From Candidatus Marispirochaeta associata (lineage in GTDB: Bacteria > Spirochaetota > Spirochaetia > JC444 > Marispirochaetaceae), in NCBI GenBank assembly GCA_001749745.1, contig JWTM01000101.1, forward strand, positions 1 to 64,000: a DNA stretch of 64,000 nt. Direction: 5' to 3'. The number at the start of each line of letters is the position of its first letter. The first letter of the stretch is position 1. Below, one piece after another: positions 26,235 to 35,475 of this stretch. The notes below the pieces were generated by a model, which was not told where the DNA came from, searched no databases, and was given only the letters and a program-made list of their open reading frames with translations. The translations under genes and the position numbers were made by a program.

Positions 26235-27551
26235 ATGAAAAAGACACTTCTCTGCCTGCTTGTTCTGTTGGTCGGTTTTGGTATGCTCTTTGCCGGCGGA
26301 CAGCAGGAGGGCGCTAAGGGCGAGCCCGTTTCCGCACCCACCGAAGCGGGAACTCCCGGCGCTCCTGTAAAACTGCGGGCCCTGATCGGATTCTGGAACA
26401 CCATGGCTTCCACCAACGAAGCGGTAATCGACTTCTATGAACGGCGTCAGATGGCGTGGGCCAAGAATCACCCCGACGTCTATGTCGAGATCGAGGCTAT
26501 CCCCGGCGGACAGACCGCTCAGGCGATGACCAAGCTGATTACCGCCGCCCTGGCCGGCAATCCCCACGATTTCGCCAATGTCGACTCCCAGTGGGTAGGT
26601 AACTTCCACGAAGCAGGGGTTCTGCAGCCTATCGACGCTTACCTCTCTGATGCCGAGAAGAACCAGTTCTTCGACTTCACCAAGATGGTAACCATGCGCG
26701 ACGGCAAGCAGTACTCCATCTGGGCCGAAACCGGTTGTCTCCTCTACTACTACAACAAGAATCTGGTTCCCGAAGCACCCCGGACTTGGGACGATGTCTT
26801 CGCTCTCAACGACCAGTTGAGCGGTAAAGAGGCTGCCTTCCTAACCCAGGGTAAGGGCGCCGCCGCGGCCTTCAACTTCCTGCCCATGTTCTGGGCCCAG
26901 GGCGGTATCCTGGTCGATCCCAACGACGACTTCAAGCCTGTATTTGGGGAAGGCAAGAACCGCGAAGCCATGATCGCTACCTTCAAATTCTACCAGGATC
27001 TGATTGCCGAGGGCGCCATGCCTCCCGAGATCGTCGGTTGGGAACATAACGACCTGGCCGCTGAAGCCGCCGCCGGAAAGGCCGCCAGCCTGATCGCCGG
27101 TACCTGGAAGTGGGGACAGCTGGACGCCATCGAAGGCGCCGACTGGGCCTACACCTCCCTGCCTATGCGTCGAGCAGACCAGTACTCCAACATCTACGGC
27201 GGTTGGACCTTCTCCTTCTTCTCCAAGGACGAGCAGAAGCGCGAAGAGTCGGTTAACTACATCAAAGAGGTTTACACCAACCAGGATGCGATGGCCGAAC
27301 GTCTGCCCCTGCACGGCTACATTCCCGTACGGAAGGATGTATTCGACACCGACGCATTCAGCTCTCCCTTCTATCAGGATATCAAGAAGGAACTCGAGGT
27401 CGGCCGCGCCCGTCCTGCTACCTCTCTCTATCCCGAAATCGAGAGCCTGATCGAAGAGTCGGTCGGCAAGCTTGTAGCCGGTAATGCAAACGTCGAGAAG
27501 ATTGTCGACGAGATGTATGCTAAGGTTATGGCTAAGTACGAGAATATGTAA
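26235..27551 (+). CDS. Sugar ABC transporter, extracellular solute-binding protein
   Basis: A 438-residue family 1 solute-binding protein. The leader MKKTLLCLLVLLVGFGMLF followed by AGGQQEG is the spirochaete-style export signal; no lipobox Cys follows, so it should be a secreted or loosely anchored protein in the periplasm. Inside, GLTKLIT-like TKLITAALAGNPHDFANVD, GCLLYYYNKNLV and GGWTFSFFSKDEQ are typical of sugar-binding members. It is the first gene of an operon with two MalF/MalG-type permeases, a URO-D enzyme and GH38 alpha-mannosidase, so the ligand is probably a mannose-containing oligosaccharide. No ATPase gene is present; a shared MsmK/UgpC-type ATPase elsewhere is expected. A terminator follows the gene. 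Confidence 0.9.
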   Translation: MKKTLLCLLVLLVGFGMLFAGGQQEGAKGEPVSAPTEAGTPGAPVKLRALIGFWNTMASTNEAVIDFYERRQMAWAKNHPDVYVEIEAIPGGQTAQAMTKLITAALAGNPHDFANVDSQWVGNFHEAGVLQPIDAYLSDAEKNQFFDFTKMVTMRDGKQYSIWAETGCLLYYYNKNLVPEAPRTWDDVFALNDQLSGKEAAFLTQGKGAAAAFNFLPMFWAQGGILVDPNDDFKPVFGEGKNREAMIATFKFYQDLIAEGAMPPEIVGWEHNDLAAEAAAGKAASLIAGTWKWGQLDAIEGADWAYTSLPMRRADQYSNIYGGWTFSFFSKDEQKREESVNYIKEVYTNQDAMAERLPLHGYIPVRKDVFDTDAFSSPFYQDIKKELEVGRARPATSLYPEIESLIEESVGKLVAGNANVEKIVDEMYAKVMAKYENM

Positions 27552-27578
27552 AACGGTATCCCTCTAAGGATACAGCCG

Positions 27579-27616
27579 GCGTGCGGGGGATCTCTCCGCA
27601 CGCCTCCTATTTTTCC
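27579..27616 (+). terminator. Intra-operon terminator/attenuator after the binding-protein gene
   Basis: GGCGTGCGG (27579-27587) pairs perfectly with CCGCACGCC (27597-27605), followed by TCCTATTTTT. It lies in the 89-base gap between the binding protein and the first permease. Partial read-through would give more binding protein than permease, as in mal-type operons. Confidence 0.8.
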
Positions 27617-27640
27617 TAATTTTGCTAAGGATGGTTCTCT

Positions 27641-28510
27641 ATGTCTGATAGCAGTAAACGCTGGATCCTCGTCTGGTTTTTGCCTGTGGCGATAATTCTT
27701 GCGCTCTTTTACCTCTTCCCGCTGCTCGATGCGATACGACTAAGCTTTACCAATGCGAGAATAGGTTCCGCCAATGTTGAGTACGGATTATACTCATATC
27801 TTCAGGTCCTGAAGGATCCTGATCTTCTGATCGTACTGCGGAACACCTTTTTCTTTGTTGTTTTTACCGTAATTTTCCAACTCTTGTTGGGACTATTAGT
27901 AGGCTTGTTGCTTGAGACGGCGCTCCCGGGAATGGAGCTTCTGAAGGTCGCAATGATTACCGCCTGGGTCGTACCGGGAGTCATCGCCGGTATCACCTGG
28001 AATCTGCTCTACAGCACTGCCGCATGGGGAGTGATCAACAACACCTTCGAACTGGTCGGCATGGACCGTATCTCCTTCATGACCAAACCGGCCTGGGCCC
28101 TGGCCGCGACTACGGTAGCCAATATCTGGAGAGGCACCGGTTTCTCCGGGATCATGCAGTACGGCGCGCTGCGAGGCATCGATCCGCAGCTCTACGAGGC
28201 CGCCTCGATCGACGGCGCGTCTCCTATGCAGCGCTTCTTCAAGATTACCCTGCCCCAGCTGAAACCGATGCTGATGATCAACCTGGTACTCATCACCATC
28301 GCTACGGTCAATACCTACGACACCATCTGGGCCCTGACCCAGGGCGGTCCCGGAATCTCCACCACGGTCCTCTCCCTGCAGACCTATAAATCGACCTTCC
28401 TGCGACTGAACATGGGACAGGGTGCGGTTTATGCGGTGATCATGATTCTCTCCTCGCTGCTCTTTACCTCTATCTATCTTCAACTCATGAGGGGGCAGAA
28501 CGATGCGTGA
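27641..28510 (+). CDS. Sugar ABC transporter permease (MalF/UgpA type)
   Basis: A 289-residue inner-membrane permease with six predicted helices. The cytoplasmic EAA loop that contacts the ATPase is visible as YEAASIDGASPMQRFFKITL near residues 186-205. The N-terminal helix (WILVWFLPVAIILALFYLF) and P-x-L-D-x-IRLSFT opening are typical. It overlaps the next permease by 8 bases, so the two are coupled and should form a heterodimer. It imports the sugar delivered by the upstream binding protein. Confidence 0.92.
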   Translation: MSDSSKRWILVWFLPVAIILALFYLFPLLDAIRLSFTNARIGSANVEYGLYSYLQVLKDPDLLIVLRNTFFFVVFTVIFQLLLGLLVGLLLETALPGMELLKVAMITAWVVPGVIAGITWNLLYSTAAWGVINNTFELVGMDRISFMTKPAWALAATTVANIWRGTGFSGIMQYGALRGIDPQLYEAASIDGASPMQRFFKITLPQLKPMLMINLVLITIATVNTYDTIWALTQGGPGISTTVLSLQTYKSTFLRLNMGQGAVYAVIMILSSLLFTSIYLQLMRGQNDA

Positions 28511-29345
28511 TTACAGCCTGCCCGCCAAGATCGCCTTGTACGCCTGTTTCGTAGTGCTCCTGATCTTCTTTCTTCTGCCGGTGCTCTACATTATCGCCCT
28601 CTCCCTGAAGGATGAAAAGGCGATCATGGATTCGGTGCACCTCTTCAACTTTTTCCCCCGCCGGCCGACCTTGGCCAACTACGGGACGGTCATCAAGCGG
28701 GTGCGGATGGATATCTACCTGATGAACTCCGCCAAGCTGGTCGTCTCGACGGCGGTCGGGGTGCTTCTGGCCGCCTTCTTCTCGGCCTTCGCTCTCTCCC
28801 GGGGGAGGTTCAAGAATAAGAATGCGGTTATGATAGGCATCCTCTTCTTCCAGATGATCTCGCCCATCATCATTAGCATCCCGATCTACTGGTACTACTC
28901 CCGCTTGGGGCTCTTGAATACCTACTTCGGCATCGCTTTTATCTACATCGCCATCCATCTGCCCTTTACCACCTTCTTGATGAAGGGGGTCTTCGATGCA
29001 ATTCCCCGGGAGCTGGACGAGGCGGCCTCGATCGACGGCTGTTCCCGAGTGGGGACGATGTTTCGAATAATCATTCCGCCGGCCCTGCCCGGAGTGGCTA
29101 CGGCGACGATCTTCAACAGTATCAACGCCTGGTCTCAGTTCATCATTCCCTTCTTCCTGATCAGCGATAACAAGCTCTATCCGGTGTCGGTGGGAATCCT
29201 GCTGGCCCAGGGCTCCTATCAGGATGTATCGACTCACTTCCTGGCGGCGGCCGGCGTAATCGGACTCTTGCCGGCGGTTATCCTGGTGCTGTTTCTGCAA
29301 CGTTTTATTATACGCGCCCTGGTGGCCGGGGCCGTGAAAGGTTAG
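28503..29345 (+). CDS. Sugar ABC transporter permease (MalG/UgpE type)
   Basis: A 280-residue permease, six predicted helices, with the EAA motif DEAASIDGCSRVGTMFRII near residues 175-193. Start: ATG 28503, lying inside the end of the preceding permease gene. Its stop is only 4 bases before the next ATG (29350), so the URO-D enzyme is in the same transcript. Together with the MalF-type partner it forms the membrane channel of the importer. Confidence 0.92.
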   Translation: MRDYSLPAKIALYACFVVLLIFFLLPVLYIIALSLKDEKAIMDSVHLFNFFPRRPTLANYGTVIKRVRMDIYLMNSAKLVVSTAVGVLLAAFFSAFALSRGRFKNKNAVMIGILFFQMISPIIISIPIYWYYSRLGLLNTYFGIAFIYIAIHLPFTTFLMKGVFDAIPRELDEAASIDGCSRVGTMFRIIIPPALPGVATATIFNSINAWSQFIIPFFLISDNKLYPVSVGILLAQGSYQDVSTHFLAAAGVIGLLPAVILVLFLQRFIIRALVAGAVKG

Positions 29346-29349
29346 GACA

Positions 29350-30495
29350 ATGACATCCCGCGAACGTCTACTCACAGCAATTGCAAACGGGAAGCCGGAC
29401 CGGCTTCCCGCCACTACCCATACCATTCAGAAATACTATCTTGATAAGTACGAGGGGGGAATTTCGATTAGTGAGTTCTTCCATCGCCATAAACTGGATC
29501 GGATCGACTGGATCTATCCCTTCATGCCGGATAGGGCAGCGGGTCAGTACTGGTCCGATCCCTCCGAGACCGGCTATGAGGGGATCGTATCCGATAACTG
29601 GCGAATCACTACCGCTCCGGTCGACGGGGAAGAGTATCCCACCACTCGCTTTACTATCAGCACGCCCGACGGCGAGCTCAGCATGGTAAAGCAGAAGAAT
29701 GAGTATACCCAGTGGGTGACCGAGAATCTGATTAAAGAGAAAACGGATCTGGATGTTATCGCCAAGCACGCGCCCCACTTTATCTGCGACCAACAGATGG
29801 TGAAGGAGCATGCCGATGCGATCGGCGACGAGGGTATCGTCCGGACCTACATCCCTGTCTTCGATATCTACGGCCAGCCTGGCTGCTGGCAGGACGCCTC
29901 GGTCCTCTACGGCATCGAGCGGCTGATCATGGAGACCTTCGACGATCCCGACTGGGTCAAGGAGCTCCTGGGGGTTTTGCAGCAGCGCAAGCTGACCTAC
30001 ATCCGCTCCATGGCCGGCGCGCCGATCGATCTCAACGAACTCGGCGGCGGGGATGCATCGACGACGGTTATCTCCCCGGACATGTTCAACGAGTTCGTGG
30101 CTCCCTTCGATGCGCCGCTGATCGAGGCGGCCCATGAGGCGGGGCAAAGAATAGTCTATCACACCTGCGGCGGTATGATGCCGATCCTGGAGGATATCGC
30201 AGGTATGGGGCCCGATGCGATGGAGACCTTTACCCCGCCGGGCATGGGCGCCGATGTGGATCTGGCCGCCGCCTACGAGCGGATTGCCGATAAGGTCTGC
30301 TTCATCGGCGGCTTCGATCAGGGATACTACCTGCAGAAGGCCTCTGTCGAAGAGACTAAGGCCGAGGTTCGCCGCTGTTTTGATGCGGCCGGGAAGGATG
30401 GGGGCTTTATCATCTCTCCGTCGGACCACTTCTTCGATGCCAAGCCGGAACTGCTTACCGCCTTTGCGGAGGCTGCCGCCGGGTGCATCTATTAG
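29350..30495 (+). CDS. Uroporphyrinogen decarboxylase (URO-D) superfamily protein, methyltransferase-like
   Basis: A 381-residue protein of the URO-D/MtaA fold, starting MTSRERLLTAIANGKPDRLP, a standard opening for the superfamily. YHTCGGMMPILEDIAGMGPD (near 272) supplies the His and Cys that bind zinc in corrinoid-dependent methyltransferases of the MtaA/CmuA kind; the third ligand region reads FIISPSDHFFD rather than a Cys motif. True HemE is unlikely because the enzyme lies inside a sugar import and GH38 operon with no haem genes. Many such orphan URO-D proteins lie in carbohydrate loci of spirochaetes and other anaerobes without known activity. A role on methylated sugars is a guess. Expressed with the permeases (gap 4 bases) and mannosidase (gap 22). 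Confidence 0.8.
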   Translation: MTSRERLLTAIANGKPDRLPATTHTIQKYYLDKYEGGISISEFFHRHKLDRIDWIYPFMPDRAAGQYWSDPSETGYEGIVSDNWRITTAPVDGEEYPTTRFTISTPDGELSMVKQKNEYTQWVTENLIKEKTDLDVIAKHAPHFICDQQMVKEHADAIGDEGIVRTYIPVFDIYGQPGCWQDASVLYGIERLIMETFDDPDWVKELLGVLQQRKLTYIRSMAGAPIDLNELGGGDASTTVISPDMFNEFVAPFDAPLIEAAHEAGQRIVYHTCGGMMPILEDIAGMGPDAMETFTPPGMGADVDLAAAYERIADKVCFIGGFDQGYYLQKASVEETKAEVRRCFDAAGKDGGFIISPSDHFFDAKPELLTAFAEAAAGCIY

Positions 30496-30517
30496 TGCTT
30501 GAGGAAAAGGAAACGTA

Positions 30518-33500
30518 ATGCCGAAACGGAAACCGAAAGACCCGGAGCGCAGTCCCGACTTGCCCCACAACTGGATAAGTCGGCGCATCGCCTCGCTTTC
30601 ATCCATGATCTACAGCGATCCGTACGACATACCTGAATGGCGCTACCGGAGCGCCCGCCTTGCGGGACCCGGAACCTACGAGGGGCTCGAAGCCGACTGG
30701 GGAAGTATCAGTCTCGGCGAGTACTGGGGCGGGGAGGATGCAACCGCCTTCTTCGAGACCGAGCTGACCGTCCCGGAGAGCCATGCCGGCGACGATATAG
30801 TGCTCGATCTCTTCCTCGACGGAGGGGAGGCGCAGCTCTCGGTCGACGGGCGGCCCTACCAGGGCCTCGACTGGCACCGGAGTATCATCCCTTTTGGTGA
30901 GTTTGCCCAAGCCGGCCGGAAGCTGAAGCTCGAGATCGAGGCCTTTATTATCAACTACCCCTACGACGACCGGCGAAAGGACGCCCGGGAGCTCCACCGC
31001 TTCGAACGGGCTCGCTTGCTGCGTCGGGACGCCGCGCTCGAGGCGGCCTACTACGATCTCGCCTTTCTCTTCGACGCCTATATGGACTGCTGGGAGAACG
31101 ACGGCGATCCGGAGCTCGAAGCCTTCTATCTCCGCCACCTGGAGCGGGTCTGCCGCATGCTGCCGCCGGAAATCTCCTCACGGGAGGAGATGCGCCGCGC
31201 CGCCGCTGAGGTTCGTAGCTCTCTGGCCGATGAGCTTTTTGCAAACCCGGCTTACCGCCGGGACGGGACGATCAGCATCTGCGGTCATTCTCATCTCGAT
31301 ATTGTCTATCTCTGGCCCATTAAAGAGACCTTTCGTAAAAACGTCCGCACGGCGACCAATATGCTCAGCCTGATGCGGGAGTATCCGGACTATAAATTCA
31401 GCTGTAGCCAGCCCTATCTCTACGAGAAACTGAAGGAGATGTATCCCTCGGTCTATGAAGAGATTAAAGAACGCATTGCCGAAGGTCGCTGGGAGGCGAT
31501 CGGCGGAATGTACGTCGAACCCGACGGCAACCTGTTGGGGCCGGAGAGCCTGGTGCGCCAGATCCTCTTCGGGAAGCGCTTCTTTAGGCGTGAGTTCGGC
31601 GTCGAGACCGAGACCTGCTGGCTGCCGGATGTCTTCGGGGTTATGTACACCTTGCCCCAGATCTTAAAGAAAAGCGGTATCAAGTACTTCTGCACCAATA
31701 AACTCAATATCTGGAACGACGTCAACGAGTTCCCCCACGATACCTTCCGCTGGCGCGGTCCCGACGGCAGCGAGGTGCTGGTCCATTTCCCGACCACCCA
31801 CTTCGGTCAGGACTACAGGGTTGCCAACCTGCAGCGGAGTTGGAGCGACTTTCGTGAGAAGCAGACCGTGGGGGAGAATCTCTTTATCTACGGCTGGGCC
31901 GACGGGGGCGGCGGACCGACCCGGGAGATGGTCGAAGGAAGCATCCGGACCGACAAGCTCCCCGGACTGCCGGGGGCCAAAATCGAGTTTGCCGAGGAGT
32001 ACTTTCGCCGGGCCGAAACAAAATGGGAACAGCTTGCCGTCTGGGATGATGAGCTCTACCTCGAGGCCCATCGCGGTACTATTACCACCAAGGCCGATCT
32101 AAAGCGGCAGAACCGGCAGGCGGAGCTCCTCTACCGGGACGCCGAGATCCTGAGCTCCCTGGCTCTTCTTTTCGGCGGTGAGCGGGAGCAAGAGCGCCTG
32201 AACGAGGGCTGGAAGCGGGTCATGCTGAACCAGTTCCACGACACCCTTCCCGGCACCCACGCGCCGGCCGGTGTTCCGGACATCAAGCGGGATTACGAGG
32301 AGGCTTTTAAGATCGGCTATGACGTGCGGGATAGGGCGCTGGCCTGTCTCGCGTCTCGAAGCGGCGCCAAGCCGGGACTGGTGGCGGCCAACACCCTCTC
32401 CTGGGAGCGGGCGGATCTTCTGCTTCTCCCAGGAGATTTCGACGGCGAAGCCCTCGTCGACGACGACGAAGCGCCGATCCCGGTGCAGCGTTACGGGGAA
32501 GAGGCCTATGCCCGGATTCCGGCGTTGCCCTCCCTCGGGTGGCGTACGCTACATGCCCAAACAACGGCCCCGGATACCGAGCGGTCGACGGCAAGCTTCG
32601 ATGGGACCTTGATCGAAACACCCTTCTATCGCATCGAACTGAACAGTGCGGGCGAGTTCGGCCGGCTCTATGATAAGGAAGAGGAGCGAGAGGTACTTTC
32701 CGGACCGGGAAACCAGTTCCAGATCTTCGAAGACGACCCGGGCTATAAGTTCAGCGCCTGGGATGTGGCCTATCATCTAGAGGAGTTCCGCTATACCCCG
32801 GAGCTGACATCCCCCTGGAGCCTCGCGGCCAACGGCCCCCACTTCGCGGTCCTTAAGGCCTCTTGGAAGGTGCTCGACTCGACCATCGAGCAGGAGATAT
32901 GGCTCTACTCCGAGGATAGGCGTATCGATTTCAGGACTCGGGCCGACTGGCATAACCACCGCAAGATGTGGAAGGTCGCCTTCCCCCTGAATGTACGTAC
33001 CAAGACGGCGGTCTACGACCTCCCCTTCGGCCATATCGAACGGCCGACCACCCGCAATACCAGCTGGGAGCAGGCGAAGTTCGAAGTCTGCGGTCATAAG
33101 TGGGCCGATCTCTCCGAGGGGGATTACGGTGTGGCCCTGATGAACGACTGCAAGTACGGCTATGATGCCAGGGAGAACCTCCTGCGCCTCTCGCTGCTCC
33201 GCAGTCCGGTGCGTCCCGATCCGGGAAGCGACGAGGGTGAACATCTCTTTACCTATTCCCTGCTTCCCCACCGGGGAGGCTGGCGGGATGCTCAGGTGAC
33301 CCGCCGGGCCTACGAACTCAACAGCCCCGTCCTTGCGGCGAGCCTACGAGAAGAGGGCGGCTGCAGCGTGCCGGAGAGCTTCTCTCTGGCTCGACCAGAA
33401 TCCGGAAGCCTCATTGTAGAGGCGGTGAAACAGCCGGAGGAGGGAGAGGGGCTGATCCTCCGCAGCTTCGACAGCCTCGGAACCCGGGGCAGGATTCGCT

Positions 33501-33649
33501 TTACCACCGGCAGTGATCTCGAAGAAGTGAAGAGTACGGATTTATTAGAGGAGAATGAGTCATCGGTTCCCGTCTGTGAGACCCGGGCCTTTGGCGACGA
33601 CTATACTCCCTACGAGATAAAGACCCACCGTTTGTTGATTTCTCATTGA
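30518..33649 (+). CDS. Alpha-mannosidase, glycoside hydrolase family 38
   Basis: A 1043-residue GH38 enzyme releasing mannose from alpha-mannosides, retaining mechanism with Zn. Evidence: CGHSHLDIVYLWPIKET (near 252-268), whose H-x-D begins the zinc site; WLPDVFGVMYTLPQ (near 368) with the nucleophile Asp; NQFHDTLPGTHAP (near 571) completing the metal and acid/base region; then a beta-rich C-terminal half. The length fits class II mannosidases of bacteria. No signal peptide, so the enzyme is cytoplasmic and works on imported oligosaccharides. Start ATG at 30518 has GAGGAAAAGGAAA just upstream. Last gene of the operon; a strong terminator follows. Confidence 0.95.
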   Translation: MPKRKPKDPERSPDLPHNWISRRIASLSSMIYSDPYDIPEWRYRSARLAGPGTYEGLEADWGSISLGEYWGGEDATAFFETELTVPESHAGDDIVLDLFLDGGEAQLSVDGRPYQGLDWHRSIIPFGEFAQAGRKLKLEIEAFIINYPYDDRRKDARELHRFERARLLRRDAALEAAYYDLAFLFDAYMDCWENDGDPELEAFYLRHLERVCRMLPPEISSREEMRRAAAEVRSSLADELFANPAYRRDGTISICGHSHLDIVYLWPIKETFRKNVRTATNMLSLMREYPDYKFSCSQPYLYEKLKEMYPSVYEEIKERIAEGRWEAIGGMYVEPDGNLLGPESLVRQILFGKRFFRREFGVETETCWLPDVFGVMYTLPQILKKSGIKYFCTNKLNIWNDVNEFPHDTFRWRGPDGSEVLVHFPTTHFGQDYRVANLQRSWSDFREKQTVGENLFIYGWADGGGGPTREMVEGSIRTDKLPGLPGAKIEFAEEYFRRAETKWEQLAVWDDELYLEAHRGTITTKADLKRQNRQAELLYRDAEILSSLALLFGGEREQERLNEGWKRVMLNQFHDTLPGTHAPAGVPDIKRDYEEAFKIGYDVRDRALACLASRSGAKPGLVAANTLSWERADLLLLPGDFDGEALVDDDEAPIPVQRYGEEAYARIPALPSLGWRTLHAQTTAPDTERSTASFDGTLIETPFYRIELNSAGEFGRLYDKEEEREVLSGPGNQFQIFEDDPGYKFSAWDVAYHLEEFRYTPELTSPWSLAANGPHFAVLKASWKVLDSTIEQEIWLYSEDRRIDFRTRADWHNHRKMWKVAFPLNVRTKTAVYDLPFGHIERPTTRNTSWEQAKFEVCGHKWADLSEGDYGVALMNDCKYGYDARENLLRLSLLRSPVRPDPGSDEGEHLFTYSLLPHRGGWRDAQVTRRAYELNSPVLAASLREEGGCSVPESFSLARPESGSLIVEAVKQPEEGEGLILRSFDSLGTRGRIRFTTGSDLEEVKSTDLLEENESSVPVCETRAFGDDYTPYEIKTHRLLISH

Positions 33650-33670
33650 CGATGCACCCTCCGCATCGTG

Positions 33671-33713
33671 GCCCCGCCCGTTTCAGACAGTACGCGGCGG
33701 GGCTTTTATATTT
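33671..33713 (+). terminator. Rho-independent terminator after the mannosidase gene
   Basis: GCCCCGCC (33671-33678) pairs with GGCGGGGC (33696-33703), followed by TTTTATATTTT. The right arm overlaps the last codons of the convergent MBL gene, whose tail A-P-P-R-T-V is encoded by it. No T-run on the minus strand, so it acts on the + transcript only. Confidence 0.85.
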
Positions 33714-34378
33714 TGGGCTTCAAGAATGCGAATCTGCGGAGTCGGCGAAAGGGCCTTCACATCCGTCGCATCCAAAGAGATACTCTCCGACCCAACCCGG
33801 GTAACCTGTTCCGCTGGAAAACGGCCGACGAACTCATCAACCGGCAGCATGAAGAACTCAGGTCCCGGGACCCGGAAGTGCATGGGGATAACCATTTTGG
33901 GATGGACCTTCTCGATCACCCGCTCCAGGTCGTCCAGTTCGATCGTCGGATGCCCCCCGGCCAGGGCGAAAAGCAGGTCGGTCCCGCTCAAGAACTCGAG
34001 CTGCTCCTCGTCCAAGGAGTTTCCCACATCCCCCATATGGGCGATCTCTACCCCGTCCAGGCGAAAGCGGTAGAGGGCGTTGTCCCGGTAGCCGCCTTTG
34101 CGATAGAGACTCTCCAGCGCTCCGATGGCCTTGAACTCGATACCCTTGGCGGTCGCCGAAGAGCCGGCGAAATCGGTAGCGGTCAGGAGCTCGAAACCCG
34201 GGGGAATGGAGTCCACGTAGGCATGGGCGATATCGTCGGGCGAGCTCCGGATGACGATATCCGCTGCCGTCTCGACGGGCGCCAGCTTCAAATCCTCCGG
34301 GTCGTAGGGGTCGGTAATTATGCGTAGAGTCTCGGTTTCCAGTAAAAAGGAGGCGTGTCCCAGCCAGGTAATCTTCAT
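33683..34378 (-). CDS. MBL-fold metal-dependent hydrolase (UlaG-like)
   Basis: A 231-residue metallo-beta-lactamase superfamily protein, short form. It opens MKITWLGHASFLLET, has TDPYDPEDLKL near 22, HMGDVGN near 117 (HxGD metal motif) and PMHFRVPGPEFF near 164. The canonical HxHxDH motif is replaced: SSPDDIAHAY near 45 has D-D-x-x-H, as in UlaG-like and other small MBL proteins. Substrate unknown. Cytoplasmic. The C-terminus is encoded across the mannosidase terminator arm. On its strand GCAGGAGT precedes the ATG at 34378. Confidence 0.82.
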   Translation of the reverse strand: MKITWLGHASFLLETETLRIITDPYDPEDLKLAPVETAADIVIRSSPDDIAHAYVDSIPPGFELLTATDFAGSSATAKGIEFKAIGALESLYRKGGYRDNALYRFRLDGVEIAHMGDVGNSLDEEQLEFLSGTDLLFALAGGHPTIELDDLERVIEKVHPKMVIPMHFRVPGPEFFMLPVDEFVGRFPAEQVTRVGSESISLDATDVKALSPTPQIRILEAQNIKAPPRTV

Positions 34379-34454
34379 ATAAACTCCTGCAGAAATAATA
34401 CTGCCCTAAGCCGAAATCGGCAAAGGGGGATACGGCAAAAATACTGCGGAAGCA

Positions 34455-34484
34455 TTGCAGTCCAATTCTCTATTCCCGTAGAAT
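34455..34484 (+). promoter_or_regulatory. Promoter of the nucleoside hydrolase gene (leaderless layout)
   Basis: TTGCAG (34455-34460), 18-base spacer, TAGAAT (34479-34484), then 7 bases to ATG 34492. No Shine-Dalgarno precedes the start, so a leaderless mRNA is predicted. Confidence 0.6.
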
Positions 34485-34491
34485 ACGACCC

Positions 34492-35409
34492 ATGCCCGAA
34501 CACGTAATCATTGATACGGACCCCGGCATCGACGATGCCATGGCTATTCTCTTCGCCCTCGCCTCTCCCGAATTGGAGCTGCTGGGCTTGAGCGCAATAT
34601 ACGGCAATGTGCATACCCCCCTGGCGACGGCGAACGCCCTGCGTCTGCTGGAGTTCGCCGGGCGGGAGGATATCCCCGTTGTCGCCGGAGTAGAGGCGCC
34701 CCTGATCTATCCCCTCGATAGGGTAGCCGAAGCGGTTCACGGTAGGGACGGCTTCGGTAATGTCTCCCTTCCCGAAGCGATCGCTCGCCCCGCAGCAGAG
34801 GATGCGGTCGATTTTATGGCTGAACAGGTTCTCGCCCGTCCCGGGAAGATCACCATTGCGGCCCTGGGCCCCTTAACCAATCTGGCTGTTATGGCCGAGC
34901 GCTATCCGGCTGCCGTATCCGCGCTTAAACAGGTTGTACTGATGGGGGGTGCGGTTCAGTCTGCCGGGAACATCACTCCTTATGCCGAGGCTAACATCCA
35001 CCACGATCCCCACGCCGCAGCGCGGGTGTTCAATGCCGGCTGGCGGGTCGTAATGCTCGGGCTGGATGTTACCCATCAGACGATTATGAGCGGCGCTTAT
35101 TTCGACTCACTGAAGAGGAGTAGAACAGGCGAGCTGATCCACCGTATGAGCCGTTTCTATACCGATTTCTATAAGCGAAGCACAGGCATCGACGGCGCCT
35201 ACACTCACGACCCCTCGGTGGCCGCCTATCTTATCGATGATACAATCTTCCGGACCCGGTCGGGACGGATCGAGGTGGATCTCGACGGTCTTTACCGGGG
35301 CAGGACCCGTTTCACGCCGGATGAGGACGGAGCGGTAGAGGTCGCGACCGGCGTTAAGAGCGAAGGCTTGTTGCGGATCTTTCGCGAGCGGATCCTCAAT
35401 CAGCCCTGA
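34492..35409 (+). CDS. Nucleoside hydrolase (inosine/uridine-preferring family)
   Basis: A 305-residue enzyme that cleaves ribonucleosides to base and ribose. The calcium-binding signature HVIIDTDPGIDDAMAI is at residues 4-19, and NVHTPLATANALRLLE, AVHGRDGFGN (83-92), GPLTNLA (near 125), VVLMGGAV (near 147) and N-x-HHDPHAAARVF (near 165) follow in family order. The catalytic Asp and His-containing loop appear intact. Cytoplasmic. It could supply bases to the purine pathway seen at the window start. Leaderless promoter; next gene 66 bases downstream has its own RBS. Confidence 0.93.
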   Translation: MPEHVIIDTDPGIDDAMAILFALASPELELLGLSAIYGNVHTPLATANALRLLEFAGREDIPVVAGVEAPLIYPLDRVAEAVHGRDGFGNVSLPEAIARPAAEDAVDFMAEQVLARPGKITIAALGPLTNLAVMAERYPAAVSALKQVVLMGGAVQSAGNITPYAEANIHHDPHAAARVFNAGWRVVMLGLDVTHQTIMSGAYFDSLKRSRTGELIHRMSRFYTDFYKRSTGIDGAYTHDPSVAAYLIDDTIFRTRSGRIEVDLDGLYRGRTRFTPDEDGAVEVATGVKSEGLLRIFRERILNQP

Positions 35410-35475
35410 GGGCTGTGCCATCATCGCTGGATTTTATCCCTCTCTCTACCTATCTTACAGAGGCGGAGGTACCCC

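Noticed and set aside
29350..30495. hemE (true uroporphyrinogen decarboxylase)
   Set aside because: Embedded in a sugar operon with a methyltransferase-like HTC site and no haem genes nearby.
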